Shown here piece after piece: positions 16,222 to 25,169 of a DNA stretch of 64,000 nt (position 1 is the first letter of the stretch; every line of letters starts with the position of its first letter). The DNA comes from Polaribacter sp. ALD11. GTDB taxonomy: Bacteria > Bacteroidota > Bacteroidia > Flavobacteriales > Flavobacteriaceae. The notes under the pieces were generated by a model that saw only the letters and a program-made list of their open reading frames with translations, was not told the origin of the DNA and did no database searches. Made by a program: the position numbers and the translations under genes. The stretch lies in contig NZ_CP025119.1 of assembly GCF_002831685.1 (NCBI RefSeq), positions 2,502,001 to 2,566,000 of the forward strand, read 5' to 3'.

Positions 16222-16275
16222 ATTGTAAAAATAAGATTTCTATTTGACTTGTTATAGCTAAATAATAGTAAGTAT

Positions 16276-16364
16276 GCCCGCGTTAGCGATTGAAGCATTT
16301 GTTTGAGCTCTTTTGCTTTTCAGCAAAAAGCGAGTGCGTAAAGCGCGACCCTTGGGGAACGCCC
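16276..16364. repeat. Dispersed CGTTAGCGATTGAAG...AAGCGCGACC repeat, copy 1
   Basis: Starts GCCCGCGTTAGCGATTGAAG and ends GTAAAGCGCGACC...GGGGAACGCCC, with an internal hairpin CTCTTTTGCT/AGCAAAAAGCGAG. The same outer sequences recur at 62251-62416. GC content is clearly higher than the flanks. It occupies the 230-base gap between the ABC ATPase and M13 peptidase genes, which holds no gene. Confidence 0.85.
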
Positions 16365-16398
16365 AAATAAAAAAAACCGACACTTTCGCATCGGTTTT
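16365..16398 (-). terminator. Rho-independent terminator of the M13 peptidase gene
   Basis: On the minus strand AAAACCGA (16398-16391) pairs with TCGGTTTT (16380-16373), 10-base loop, followed by a run of eight T. Lies 55 bases beyond the peptidase stop codon and directly against the dispersed repeat. Confidence 0.8.
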
Positions 16399-16452
16399 AA
16401 TTTTAATATATAATTTTTTTAAAAGAGAATCATATAAAAAAGGTTTGTGACT

Positions 16453-18528
16453 TTACCAGATTCTTACTCTTTCTTCAGGTTTTAAATACATTTTATCTCC
16501 TTCTTTAACATCGAATGCTTTATAGAAAGCATCTACGTTTTTAAGAGGCATGTAGGATCTATACATTCCAGGAGCGTGTGTGTTTGTCATGATTAAGTTT
16601 TTAAGAGCTTCGTCTCTCATTTTTGTTCTCCAGATGGTTCCCCAAGAAAGGAAGAAACGTTGTTCTGGTGTGTAGCCATCTATTTTTTCTGGTCTACCGC
16701 TTTTCTTTAAGAAAATTTGTAAACCTTCGTAAGCTGCTTGTACACCACCTAAATCTCCAATGTTTTCACCTAACGTATATTCACCATTTAAGTGCATAGA
16801 ATCTATGGCAATAATGTCTGAATATTGTTTTACTAATTGTTTACCAATTACTGCGAATTTTTCAGAATCTGTATCTGTCCACCAGTTTTTAAGGTTTCCA
16901 TCACCATCGAAACGAGCACCAGAATCATCGAAACTATGAGAAATTTCATGACCAATAACAGCTCCAATTCCGCCATAATTAACAGCTTCATCTGCTTTAT
17001 AATCATAAAAAGGAGGTTGTAAAATTGCTGCTGGAAAAACGATTTCATTATTTACAGGATTAAAGTATGCATTTACAGTTTGTGGAGACATTCCCCATTC
17101 TGTTCTGTCTACTTCTTTTCCTAATTTTGCCATGTTTTTGTTATAATTCCATTTTGTAACATTTATAGCGTTTTCAAAATAAGAACCACCTTCTTCTAAT
17201 CCTTTTACTTGCAATTCAGAATAATCTTTCCAAACATCTGGATACGCAATTTTAACAGTTAATTTATGTAATTTTTCTAAGGCTTTTTCTTTAGTCTCTT
17301 CGCTCATCCATTCTAAACCAGCAATTCTTACCTCGAAACCTAGCATTACATTGTCTATCATTTCTTTTGCCTTTGCTTTTGCTTCTGGCGGAAACATTTT
17401 TTCTACATATAACTTTCCTAAAGCTTCCCCAACAGCACCATTTAAGTTTCCTAAAGCACGTTCGTCTCTTGCACGTTGTTTTTTAGCACCACGCATTTCT
17501 TTGCTATAAAACTCCCAATTTGCAGTTTCTAAATCTGTAGATAAAGAACTTAAAGAACTGTTGATAGTGTTCCAACGTAATAATAATTTTATATCGTCTA
17601 CAGAACGCTTTGTAAAAACTTTACTCATGGCTTTAAAATAACCAGGATCTGTTACAATAACTCTGTCTAAATCTGTAACACCAATACCGTCTAAATGTGC
17701 TTTCCAATCTATTGCAGGCGCTAATGCTGTTAATTCTGCTACAGACATTGGGTTGTACATTTTACGAGTATCTCTACTCTCTTCTTTAGACATCATTGGT
17801 GTTGCTAAACTAGTTTCAAAAGCAACAATGGTAGCTGCATTCTTTTTAGCAGTAGCTTCATCATCTCCAAATTCTTGAAACATTTTTGCTACAAATTCTT
17901 CATATTTAGCTAATTTGTCTGCTACTTTTTCATCTACGTAGTAATCTCTAGATAAACCTAAAGAACCACCACTCATATAACCAGCATATTCACTACTATT
18001 TTTTAAGTCGTTATAAACACCAAAACCATAAAAACCACCACCACCATAAGGCGCCATATTTGTAATATAGTTTTCTACATCTTTCTTTGTTTTAATTTCT
18101 TCTATTTTTGCTAAAAATGGCATTACAGGCGCTTTGCCTTGTTGGTTTCTAGCAACAGTATCCATTATTGTTTGGTAATAATTTACTGCTTTTTCTTGAT
18201 CTGAATCTATTTCATTTCCTTGTGCATCTTTTACTTTAGGAAAATCTCGTTGCTCAATTGCATTATTTAGTATTTTTAACACATCTGCATCTGTTTTTTT
18301 ACGCAGTTCGTTAAAACCACCCCAAGATGTTTGATCGTCTGGAATTGCTGTACTATCAATCCAAGTACCGTTTACGTGTCTAAAAAAATCATCTGATGCT
18401 GCCACAGAAGTATCCATGTTTTCTATGATAATACCTGCAGATTTCTCTTCGGATTTTTCTTCTTTACAAGAAACAAAAGCGAACGATGCAATTGCAGTTG
18501 TAAACAAAACTCTTTTAATTGTTTTCAT
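16453..18528 (-). CDS. M13 family metallopeptidase (PepO/neprilysin-like) lipoprotein
   Basis: A 691-residue zinc endopeptidase exported as a lipoprotein: the N-terminus has a hydrophobic signal ending FVSC with Cys21 as lipidation site. The M13 N-domain fills most of the chain; the zinc site is HEISH at 527-531 with third ligand Glu588 in GENIGDLGG. NAYFNPVNNEIVFPA is the conserved substrate-binding segment and the C-terminus RVRIW matches the family end. Acts in the periplasm or at the surface on oligopeptides. Single-gene unit. Confidence 0.95.
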   Translation of the reverse strand: MKTIKRVLFTTAIASFAFVSCKEEKSEEKSAGIIIENMDTSVAASDDFFRHVNGTWIDSTAIPDDQTSWGGFNELRKKTDADVLKILNNAIEQRDFPKVKDAQGNEIDSDQEKAVNYYQTIMDTVARNQQGKAPVMPFLAKIEEIKTKKDVENYITNMAPYGGGGFYGFGVYNDLKNSSEYAGYMSGGSLGLSRDYYVDEKVADKLAKYEEFVAKMFQEFGDDEATAKKNAATIVAFETSLATPMMSKEESRDTRKMYNPMSVAELTALAPAIDWKAHLDGIGVTDLDRVIVTDPGYFKAMSKVFTKRSVDDIKLLLRWNTINSSLSSLSTDLETANWEFYSKEMRGAKKQRARDERALGNLNGAVGEALGKLYVEKMFPPEAKAKAKEMIDNVMLGFEVRIAGLEWMSEETKEKALEKLHKLTVKIAYPDVWKDYSELQVKGLEEGGSYFENAINVTKWNYNKNMAKLGKEVDRTEWGMSPQTVNAYFNPVNNEIVFPAAILQPPFYDYKADEAVNYGGIGAVIGHEISHSFDDSGARFDGDGNLKNWWTDTDSEKFAVIGKQLVKQYSDIIAIDSMHLNGEYTLGENIGDLGGVQAAYEGLQIFLKKSGRPEKIDGYTPEQRFFLSWGTIWRTKMRDEALKNLIMTNTHAPGMYRSYMPLKNVDAFYKAFDVKEGDKMYLKPEERVRIW

Positions 18529-18746
18529 GAGTTAATTATTTGATTGTTTGAATGATTAGTTTGTAAATGAACTTTTTGTTACACTTTTTAACATCTTAGA
18601 TTTAATTTCTCCTTTTTAGAGCTTAGAAGTATCTAAAACACCATATCAAAGATAAGCAAATTTCAAAATATTAGTTTTTTATATTTTCTTAGAAGTTATA
18701 TTTCGAACTAATTTCAGAATCTAAGAATAGACCTTTTAAAAAACAG

Positions 18747-18754
18747 TAGTTTTG
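18747..18754 (+). promoter_or_regulatory. -7 promoter box of the flavin monooxygenase-like gene
   Basis: TAGTTTTG at 18747-18754 fits TAnnTTTG. The GTG at 18754 shares its G with this box, so translation more plausibly starts at ATG 18772, about 13 bases after the inferred transcription start. Confidence 0.5.
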
Positions 18755-18771
18755 TGGCTACAAAAAGATAC

Positions 18772-19821
18772 ATGAAGGATTATATAATTATTGGTGCTGG
18801 TCAATCTGGTTTAGCAATTGCGTATTATTTAAATAAACAAAATGTAAATTACTTAATAGTTGATGCCAATTCTGAAGTTGGTGCGCCTTGGTTAAAAAGA
18901 TGGGATTCTTTAAAATTATTTACGCCTTCGGAATTTAATAGTTTACCTGGTTTAGAATTTCCGTATAAGAAAGGACATTATGCGAATAAATATGAAGTTG
19001 CAGGGTATTTAAAAGGATACGTTTCTAATTTTAAGATTCCGGTTGAGTTTAACCATAAAATTACTTCCTTAAAAAAGGAGAATGGCATTTTCAAATTAGA
19101 AAGCAACCTTAAAACTTTTGAAGCAAAAAATGTAATTGTTGCAACAGGTCCTTTTCACAAACCTTTTACACCTAGTTGTCATACAAAAATATCGGAAGAC
19201 ATATTACAAATTCATAGTGAGCATTATAAAAGTCCAGATCAATTAAAAGAAGGAGCAACATTGGTTGTTGGCGCTGGAGATTCTGGTGTACAGATTTTAA
19301 ATGAAATTTCAAAAACGAATACACCTGTCTATTTTTCAGGAAACACAGATATTGTATCACTTCCTCAAGAAATATTAGGGAAAACATTATGGTGGTGGTT
19401 TAGTAAAGTAGGTTTTTTAACAGCTAATAAATATTCTTGGATTGGTAAAAAACTAAGTAATACCGGTCAGCCAGTTATTGGTACAGATGTAAAAACGCTG
19501 TTTAAAAAACAAAATATTACGTGTGTTGGTAGAACTTTAGATGCAAATGAAAAAACCATCACATTTGAAAAACAAAAGGTAAACGACATTAAGAATATTG
19601 TTTGGGCAACCGGTTTTAAACCAAATTTTAATTGGATTGATGGCATTGAGTTAGATGAAAACCACTATCCTAAAAATTACAGAGGTGTAAGTAAAACGAT
19701 TGACGGATTGTACTTTTTAGGACTTCCATGGTTGTACACAAGAGGTTCGGCTACCTTAGGAGGTGTTAAGAATGATGCAGAATATTTGAATGAATATCTA
19801 ATAGAAAAAGTTTCGAAATAA
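18772..19821 (+). CDS. Flavin-containing monooxygenase-like NAD(P)/FAD oxidoreductase
   Basis: About 349 residues from ATG 18772. The FAD motif IIGAGQSGLAIAYYL starts within ten residues of the N-terminus, and the NADPH motif VVGAGDSGVQIL lies mid-chain, the arrangement of the CzcO/FMO-type flavoproteins. NIVWATGFKPNF matches the ATG-containing segment of these enzymes. The pattern FHKPF before the second Rossmann site is a variant of the FxGxxxHxxxY/F FMO fingerprint, so monooxygenase activity is probable but not certain. Substrate unknown. Followed by a strong terminator. Confidence 0.85.
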   Translation: MKDYIIIGAGQSGLAIAYYLNKQNVNYLIVDANSEVGAPWLKRWDSLKLFTPSEFNSLPGLEFPYKKGHYANKYEVAGYLKGYVSNFKIPVEFNHKITSLKKENGIFKLESNLKTFEAKNVIVATGPFHKPFTPSCHTKISEDILQIHSEHYKSPDQLKEGATLVVGAGDSGVQILNEISKTNTPVYFSGNTDIVSLPQEILGKTLWWWFSKVGFLTANKYSWIGKKLSNTGQPVIGTDVKTLFKKQNITCVGRTLDANEKTITFEKQKVNDIKNIVWATGFKPNFNWIDGIELDENHYPKNYRGVSKTIDGLYFLGLPWLYTRGSATLGGVKNDAEYLNEYLIEKVSK

Positions 19822-19857
19822 GAAATTTTCTTTTAAAAGAAACCAATCTATATATAT

Positions 19858-19886
19858 AAAGACAGCTATAACTAGCTGTCTTTTTT
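19858..19886. terminator. Strong terminator between convergent genes
   Basis: AAAGACAGCTA (19858-19868) and TAGCTGTCTTT (19873-19883) form an 11-bp stem with a TAAC loop, followed by T residues. It ends the FMO-like transcript and, read from the other side, follows the prolyl oligopeptidase gene. Confidence 0.88.
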
Positions 19887-19906
19887 AGTTCTTTAAGAAG
19901 TAGAAG

Positions 19907-21976
19907 CTAAGGTTTTATTTTTGGCGGATTTGGCAATTCTTGAAACCCCATATTGAATAACGTAAAACCAAAGATGTCTGCGTATTGTTCAATGGTTTTT
20001 GCAACCGGAGTTCCGGCACCATGGCCAGCATTGGTTTCAATTCTTATTAAAACAGGATTTTCTCCTGCTTGTTTTTCTTGTAATTCTGCAGCAAATTTAA
20101 AACTATGAGCAGGTACAACCCGATCATCATGATCTCCTGTAGTTATTAAAGTTGCCGGATAATTCACGTCTTTTTTTACATTATGAACTGGCGAATATCC
20201 TTTTAAATAAGCGAACATTTCTTTGTTGTCATCTGCCGTTCCGTAATCATATGCCCAACCTGCACCCGCTGTAAATGTGTGATAACGCAACATGTCTAAA
20301 ACGCCAACTGCTGGTAAAGCTACTTTAGCTAACTCAGGTCTTTGCGTTATTGTTGCGCCAACTAATAAACCTCCGTTAGAGCCTCCACGAATTGCTAAAA
20401 ACTCTGAAGAAGTATATTTTTCTGCAATTAAATATTCTGCAGCAGCAATAAAATCATCAAAAACATTTTGCTTTTTTAATTGCGTTCCTGCATCGTGCCA
20501 TTTTTTACCAAGTTCGCCACCACCACGTAAATTAGGAACTGCATACACACCGCCTTGTTCCATCCAAATTGCATTAAAAATACTAAAAGCTGGCGTTAAA
20601 CTTACATTAAAACCTCCATAACCATATAAAATAGTCGGGTTTTCCCCATTTAACTTTAACCCTTTTTTATGCGTAATAAGCATCGGGATTTTTGTACCAT
20701 CCTTCGATGCATAAAAAACCTGTGTACTTGTATAGTTTTCTGAATTAAAATCGATTGCCGATTTTCTATATAAAATATAATTCCCATCTTTTGGCGAAAA
20801 CTTGTAGATTGCGCCAGGTGTGTTGTAATTTGTAAAAGAAAAATAAAGTTCTTCTAACTCCGTTTTTCCCCCGAAACCACCAACTGCGCCAATTCCTGGT
20901 AAATTTACTTCTCTAATAAGGTTTCCATCAAAATCATATTGTAAAACTTTAGAAACTGCATTTACCATATAATTTGCAAAGAAATAACCAGCGCCAGTAG
21001 TAGGTTGCAATACATTTTCTGTTTCCGGAATAAAATCTACCCAATTATCTTGCGTCGGATTTTCTGCATTAACCGTTACAATTTTCTGATTTGGTGCATT
21101 CAAATTCGTTTGTAAATACAACTTACTTCCTCTGTTATCTAACACTTGTGTGTCGCTATCTGTAGTTGTAATAATTGGTTTTAATTCGCTGTTTTCTTCA
21201 GACAAATTTTTAATAAATAACTTGTTTCCAGAAGTAGAAACAGCCGCAGAAACAATTAAATAAGTATTGTCTTCTGTTAAATAACCACCAACATATCTGT
21301 GTTTTTCAGTAGCTTTATCACCAAAAATAACGAAATCTACTTTTTGTGAAGTCCCTAATTTGTGATAATATAATTTATGATGATCTGTTTTTGCAGACAA
21401 TTCACTTCCGGTAGGTTTGGTATAACTCGAGTAATAAAAACCTTCGTTTTTGTACCAAGAAATTCCAGAGAACTTTACATCAACAAGAGCATTTTCTTTT
21501 ATGGTTTTGCTTTCTACATCTAAAATGATAATTTTTCGCCAATCAGAACCTCCTTCAGAAATAGAATAGGCAGCAATTTTACCGTTTTTTGAAAAACTCA
21601 ATCCTCCTAAAGAAGTTGTGCCATCTTCTGAAAACGTATTCGGATCTAAAAAAACTTCTTCAGTGCCATTTTCTCCTTTTTTTCGGTAGATAACAGCCTG
21701 ATTTTGTAAACCGTTATTTTTAGAAAAATAAGTATAATCTCCTTCTTTAAACGGAGACCCTTCTTTTTCATAATTCCATATTTCTGTTAACCTCTCTTTT
21801 AACTGATTTCTGTACGGAATTTTATGCAAGTAATCGAAAGTAATTTCATTCTCTTCTTTTACCCAAGTCTCTGTTTCTATGCTGCGATCATCTTCTAACC
21901 ATCTATAATTATCAGTTACTTTTGTTCCAAAATAATCTTCAATTACTGGTTTTTTAGTCGTTTTTGGGTATTTCAA
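19907..21976 (-). CDS. Prolyl oligopeptidase (S9A family)
   Basis: A 689-residue serine peptidase cleaving after proline in short peptides. The seven-blade propeller occupies about residues 70-420, and the catalytic domain carries Ser533 in GGSNGGLL, the Asp in DHDDRVVP (about 615-622) and His652 in NAGHGAG. No signal peptide is visible (it begins [10 protein letters not shown]), so this copy is probably cytoplasmic, unlike many Bacteroidota homologues. A TAATTTTG box on the minus strand (22015-22008) lies about 35 bases upstream. C-terminus is proline-rich. Confidence 0.95.
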   Translation of the reverse strand: MKYPKTTKKPVIEDYFGTKVTDNYRWLEDDRSIETETWVKEENEITFDYLHKIPYRNQLKERLTEIWNYEKEGSPFKEGDYTYFSKNNGLQNQAVIYRKKGENGTEEVFLDPNTFSEDGTTSLGGLSFSKNGKIAAYSISEGGSDWRKIIILDVESKTIKENALVDVKFSGISWYKNEGFYYSSYTKPTGSELSAKTDHHKLYYHKLGTSQKVDFVIFGDKATEKHRYVGGYLTEDNTYLIVSAAVSTSGNKLFIKNLSEENSELKPIITTTDSDTQVLDNRGSKLYLQTNLNAPNQKIVTVNAENPTQDNWVDFIPETENVLQPTTGAGYFFANYMVNAVSKVLQYDFDGNLIREVNLPGIGAVGGFGGKTELEELYFSFTNYNTPGAIYKFSPKDGNYILYRKSAIDFNSENYTSTQVFYASKDGTKIPMLITHKKGLKLNGENPTILYGYGGFNVSLTPAFSIFNAIWMEQGGVYAVPNLRGGGELGKKWHDAGTQLKKQNVFDDFIAAAEYLIAEKYTSSEFLAIRGGSNGGLLVGATITQRPELAKVALPAVGVLDMLRYHTFTAGAGWAYDYGTADDNKEMFAYLKGYSPVHNVKKDVNYPATLITTGDHDDRVVPAHSFKFAAELQEKQAGENPVLIRIETNAGHGAGTPVAKTIEQYADIFGFTLFNMGFQELPNPPKIKP

Positions 21977-22110
21977 ATTTTTATTGTTTTGTTGATTCTA
22001 TGCGCATCAAAATTAAATCTTAGCAACTACATTTAAAGTGTTTTAACAATTTTTAACTTTTAGAATTTGTGAAGGCTATCAATTTGTAATATTTTGTAGT
22101 TTTTTACGAC

Positions 22111-22118
22111 TAATTTTG
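22111..22118 (+). promoter_or_regulatory. -7 promoter box upstream of the thioredoxin gene
   Basis: TAATTTTG at 22111-22118 fits TAnnTTTG; inferred start of transcription near 22123. This leaves a leader of about 48 bases to ATG 22171. Confidence 0.45.
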
Positions 22119-22170
22119 AAGTGAAACAATGTATAATTATCTCAATTTTGTTGAGAAAAAAGAGTTTATT

Positions 22171-22530
22171 ATGACAGAAAATTTAACAAAAGCAACATTT
22201 CTAGAAAAAGTATTCAATTTCGAAAAAAATAAAGAATGGAAATTTGAAGGAAAAAGACCCGTATTAATCGATTTTTATGCAGACTGGTGTGGCCCTTGTA
22301 AAGCATTGGCGCCTGTTTTAGAATTGCTTTCAGAAGAATACGAAGGTAAAATTGATATTTATAAAGTAGACACAGAAGCAGAGCAAGAATTAGCAGCAGC
22401 TTTTGCTATTAGAAGTATACCTTCTATGTTATTTTGTCCTGCAGAGGGAGAACCACAAATGGCAAATGGCGCTTTGCCAAAAGCAGAATTAGAACGCATT
22501 ATTGCAGATGTTTTAAAGGTAGAAAAGTAA
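22171..22530 (+). CDS. Thioredoxin
   Basis: About 119 residues from ATG 22171; the longer frame to 22129 adds a low-complexity stretch and starts only six bases after the inferred transcription start. The active site WCGPCK has Cys40 and Cys43, preceded by VLIDFYADW and followed by the cis-Pro loop RSIPSMLF. A reductant for cytosolic disulfides; no export signal. A short extra N-terminal segment (about 20 residues, KVFNFEKNKEWKFEG) compared with E. coli TrxA is typical of Bacteroidota thioredoxins. Confidence 0.92.
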   Translation: MTENLTKATFLEKVFNFEKNKEWKFEGKRPVLIDFYADWCGPCKALAPVLELLSEEYEGKIDIYKVDTEAEQELAAAFAIRSIPSMLFCPAEGEPQMANGALPKAELERIIADVLKVEK

Positions 22531-22540
22531 AATATTTAGT

Positions 22541-22589
22541 GTCATTGCGAGAAGTTTCTGTTGAAAACAGAAAACGACGAAGCAATCTG
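22541..22589. repeat. Dispersed GTCATTGC...GAAGCAATCTG repeat with internal hairpin
   Basis: Begins GTCATTGCGAGAAG and ends GACGAAGCAATCTG, like 6473-6505 and 62290-62314, but with an inserted inverted repeat TTTCTGTT/AACAGAAA in the middle. Lies directly after the thioredoxin gene. Confidence 0.7.
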
Positions 22590-22623
22590 TTTTTGGAAAA
22601 GCAAAAACTTTTTAAAATATAGC

Positions 22624-22658
22624 AATCCTGAAAATTTAATGTTTTCAGGATTTTTTTT
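22624..22658 (+). terminator. Rho-independent terminator after thioredoxin
   Basis: AATCCTGAAAA (22624-22634) pairs with TTTTCAGGATT (22642-22652), loop TTTAATG, followed by six more T. It separates thioredoxin from the PadR operon. Confidence 0.88.
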
Positions 22659-22671
22659 ATTCAAAAAAAAG

Positions 22672-22715
22672 TATACATAAGAATTCTATGTATAAGAAAA
22701 TTATGTATATATTTA
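22672..22715 (+). promoter_or_regulatory. Inverted-repeat operator and promoter of the PadR operon
   Basis: TATACATA (22672-22679) and TATGTATA (22687-22694) are a perfect 8-base inverted repeat with a 7-base spacer; a third TATGTATA half-site lies at 22702-22709. The last half-site runs into TATATTTA (22708-22715), a near match to TAnnTTTG, a few bases before the padR ATG at 22720. The ATAC/GTAT symmetry is like known PadR-family operators, so autorepression by the adjacent regulator is inferred. Confidence 0.7.
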
Positions 22716-22719
22716 CAAC

Positions 22720-23058
22720 ATGGGAAATCAGAAATTATTCAAAGGTTCTTTACAAACCATCATTTTAAAGTTATTAGCAAGTAACGATAAGATGTACGGG
22801 TATGAAATTACGCAAAAAGTAAAAGAACTCACCAAAGGCGAATTGCAAATTACAGAAGGTGCTTTGTATCCTGCTTTACATAAGTTAGAAGCAGATGGTT
22901 TGTTAGATGTTGAGGTTGCTAAAGTGGGAAACCGTCTCCGAAAATATTATAAATTAACCGAAAGTGGTACCAAAGAAACGGCGAATAAGTTAGAAGAAAT
23001 GCAAGAGTTTTTAAGAACGATGCAGCATTTGGTGAATCCTAAATTTAGTTTGGATTAA
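22720..23058 (+). CDS. PadR family transcriptional regulator
   Basis: A 112-residue winged-helix repressor of the small PadR type. The wHTH contains MYGYEITQKVKELTKG and ITEGALYPALHKLEADGLL, hallmark PadR segments, followed by the wing RLRKYYKLTESG and a C-terminal dimerisation helix. The upstream inverted repeat is the likely operator. First gene of an operon with three paralogous membrane proteins and an ABC exporter; PadR proteins often respond to hydrophobic or envelope-stress compounds, but the ligand here is unknown. Confidence 0.93.
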   Translation: MGNQKLFKGSLQTIILKLLASNDKMYGYEITQKVKELTKGELQITEGALYPALHKLEADGLLDVEVAKVGNRLRKYYKLTESGTKETANKLEEMQEFLRTMQHLVNPKFSLD

Positions 23059-23070
23059 ATAATAGAAACT

Positions 23071-23727
23071 ATGGAATTAACGAAAGAACAATTACAAAGA
23101 GTAGCACATTATTTAAACGTAAAAGATATTACTTACATAGATTTACGAATGGAAGTTTTTGATCATATTGTTTCTGATATTGAAGCAAAAATAGTGGCTG
23201 AAAATTTAGATTTTGAGACTGTTTTTATTGATGTTAAACACAAATGGAATAAACACTTTAGAGATTCATCTAGTCTATATTTTGGAATTATGTATTCTGC
23301 ACCAAAAATTGTAATAGATAAAGCTAAGAATTCTTCTAAGAAGATGTTTTTTATAGGTACGTTTTTTATAACTTTTTTTCCCATATTAATTGATATACTT
23401 CATTTGCCTTTTTCTGGAACTTCTCAAAATATTATGAATTTTTTGTTTAAATACATTTCTGTTTTATGTTTATTATTTCTAGTTTTTATTTTTTATCAAA
23501 ATTTTAAAATAAAAGAGAAGTCAACGTATAGCTTTGTTTTAAAAACACAATTTCCGAATTTATTTTTTGGTTTTATTCCTATTTTTATTCCTTCTTATTT
23601 TACAAATGAAAATGTCTTAGATTATTTTTACTTAATGCTGTTATTCGTTTTGATTTTATCCACTGTTGCGAGTTCTATTTTCTTTAGAAAACACATAGAG
23701 ACAATTAGAGAATATAAAGTTGCATAA
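23071..23727 (+). CDS. PadR-associated membrane protein with HAAS-like N-terminus (paralogue 1)
   Basis: A 218-residue protein: a soluble helical N-terminal domain of about 75 residues and about four transmembrane segments (for example FIGTFFITFFPILIDIL and VLCLLFLVFIFYQ). Glu28, Asp31 and His32 in EVFDH are conserved at the same positions in the next two genes. The PadR neighbourhood and layout resemble the HAAS-domain (DUF1700-type) regulators of Firmicutes that accompany PadR; assignment is by context and weak similarity. Starts 13 bases after padR. Confidence 0.7.
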   Translation: MELTKEQLQRVAHYLNVKDITYIDLRMEVFDHIVSDIEAKIVAENLDFETVFIDVKHKWNKHFRDSSSLYFGIMYSAPKIVIDKAKNSSKKMFFIGTFFITFFPILIDILHLPFSGTSQNIMNFLFKYISVLCLLFLVFIFYQNFKIKEKSTYSFVLKTQFPNLFFGFIPIFIPSYFTNENVLDYFYLMLLFVLILSTVASSIFFRKHIETIREYKVA

Positions 23728-23729
23728 GT

Positions 23730-24407
23730 ATGGAATTAATAAAAGAACAACTCTTACAAATAGACAATTACATTTTTGTTTGTGGCATTAAATTCTATGA
23801 GGTTAGAACAGAGATTGTAGATCATTTTGCCAATATTTTAGAGCAAAAGTTAGATGAAAATCCGGATTTAGATTTTAAAAGAGAAATAGTAAATATTCAT
23901 AGAAATTTTAGCGACCGAGGATTTCGTAAATTATTAAAAGAGAAAACAAAATCGGTACAAAAAATATTTTATAAACAATCTTTCAAACATTTTATTACAT
24001 TTTTTAAATTGCCTAAAATTATTATTTTAGGTGCCTTATTTTACATGTTGTTTTTAATGATGAATATGTTTGAGGATAAGAAAGATTTCTTCTTTCTAAT
24101 ATATGGTTTTGCCCTTTTACTTGTTGTTAGAATTTTTTATCAAAATTGGAACGATGAAAGACAGAAAAATGAACGTTTTTTAGTTTTAAATAAAACGAAC
24201 ATTTTTTTACAAATTGTAAACTTCGTTTTTATATCATTTAATTCTATTAGTAATTTTAGAAGTGAAGAAAGTTTTTTAGCGCCAACACATAACAATATTC
24301 AGTTAGTGATTTTTGTGGTTTTATTCTTGCTTTATTGGTCTGGTGAATATGTTTTTAATGAAAATAAAAAAGAAATTCAGAAACAGTATCCAAATATTTT
24401 GGTGTAA
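23730..24407 (+). CDS. PadR-associated membrane protein (paralogue 2)
   Basis: A 225-residue paralogue of the previous gene, sharing the N-terminal MEL-KEQL start and EIVDH with Glu28, Asp31 and His32 at identical positions, then about four transmembrane segments (IIILGALFYMLFLMM, FLIYGFALLLVVRIFYQ, a third, and VIFVVLFLLYWSGEY). Two bases separate it from its neighbour on each side, indicating tight co-translation. Molecular function unknown. Confidence 0.7.
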   Translation: MELIKEQLLQIDNYIFVCGIKFYEVRTEIVDHFANILEQKLDENPDLDFKREIVNIHRNFSDRGFRKLLKEKTKSVQKIFYKQSFKHFITFFKLPKIIILGALFYMLFLMMNMFEDKKDFFFLIYGFALLLVVRIFYQNWNDERQKNERFLVLNKTNIFLQIVNFVFISFNSISNFRSEESFLAPTHNNIQLVIFVVLFLLYWSGEYVFNENKKEIQKQYPNILV

Positions 24408-24409
24408 TT

Positions 24410-25117
24410 ATGAAACTAACAAATACCCACATAGAAAATCTCTACAAATTCACAAGAAAACATTATGTATATTACTATGATGTACAAAGTGAATTGGTAG
24501 ATCATTTGGCAAATGATATTGAAGAAATTTCAGAAGAATTTCCTAAATTAACATTTGAAGACGCAAGAGATAAGTCTTTTAAAAAATTCGGTGTTTTTGG
24601 TTTTATGGATGTTGTTGAAGCCAAACAAAAACAAATGAACAAACGTTACAGTAAAATTCTCTGGCGTTTTTTTAAAGAATGGTTTACGTTGCCAAAAATT
24701 ATTATTACCCTAAGTTTATTTTTATCACTTTTCTTAATTTTAAAAATAGAATATTCAGAATATATTTTATTAGGTTTCTTATTTATTTTGGTTGTTATCG
24801 ATTTAACTAAACAAACCATTTCTAGAAGAAAGGATAAAAAGAAAGCAAAAAAACAAGAGAAAATCTTTTTACTAGAATCTATGATTGGTAGTGCTAGAAA
24901 TGGTTTTTCTGGCCTTATGTTTGTCAATATTTTTAATACGATGAACGCCTTTAAAGTTTCTTTCAGTTCAATGGAAAACCACTGGTTAGCACTCGTCGCG
25001 TTTTCTTCTACTTTAGTAATCATTCTCTTTTATGTAACAGGTTATTTAATTCCTCAAAAGGCAGAAGAATTGTTAATTGAAACCTATCCAGAATATAAAC
25101 TTGCAAAAAGTTTGTAA
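24410..25117 (+). CDS. PadR-associated membrane protein (paralogue 3)
   Basis: A 235-residue third member of the tandem family: ELVDH has Glu28, Asp31 and His32 aligned with the other two, and the N-terminal domain continues with a helix FEDARDKSFKKFGVFGF as in HAAS-type domains. Transmembrane segments follow (IIITLSLFLSLFLIL, YILLGFLFILVVIDL and others) with a lysine-rich cytoplasmic loop near 140. Divergence between the three copies is large, so the duplication is old or function has split. Confidence 0.7.
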   Translation: MKLTNTHIENLYKFTRKHYVYYYDVQSELVDHLANDIEEISEEFPKLTFEDARDKSFKKFGVFGFMDVVEAKQKQMNKRYSKILWRFFKEWFTLPKIIITLSLFLSLFLILKIEYSEYILLGFLFILVVIDLTKQTISRRKDKKKAKKQEKIFLLESMIGSARNGFSGLMFVNIFNTMNAFKVSFSSMENHWLALVAFSSTLVIILFYVTGYLIPQKAEELLIETYPEYKLAKSL

Positions 25118-25169
25118 CAAATTGTGGTTTTAAACTACTTATTACCAATCAAACTAATTTATTAAACTT

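Noticed and set aside
22434..22622. Short frame overlapping the end of thioredoxin
   Set aside because: It is out of frame with the conserved thioredoxin C-terminus and runs into a dispersed repeat.
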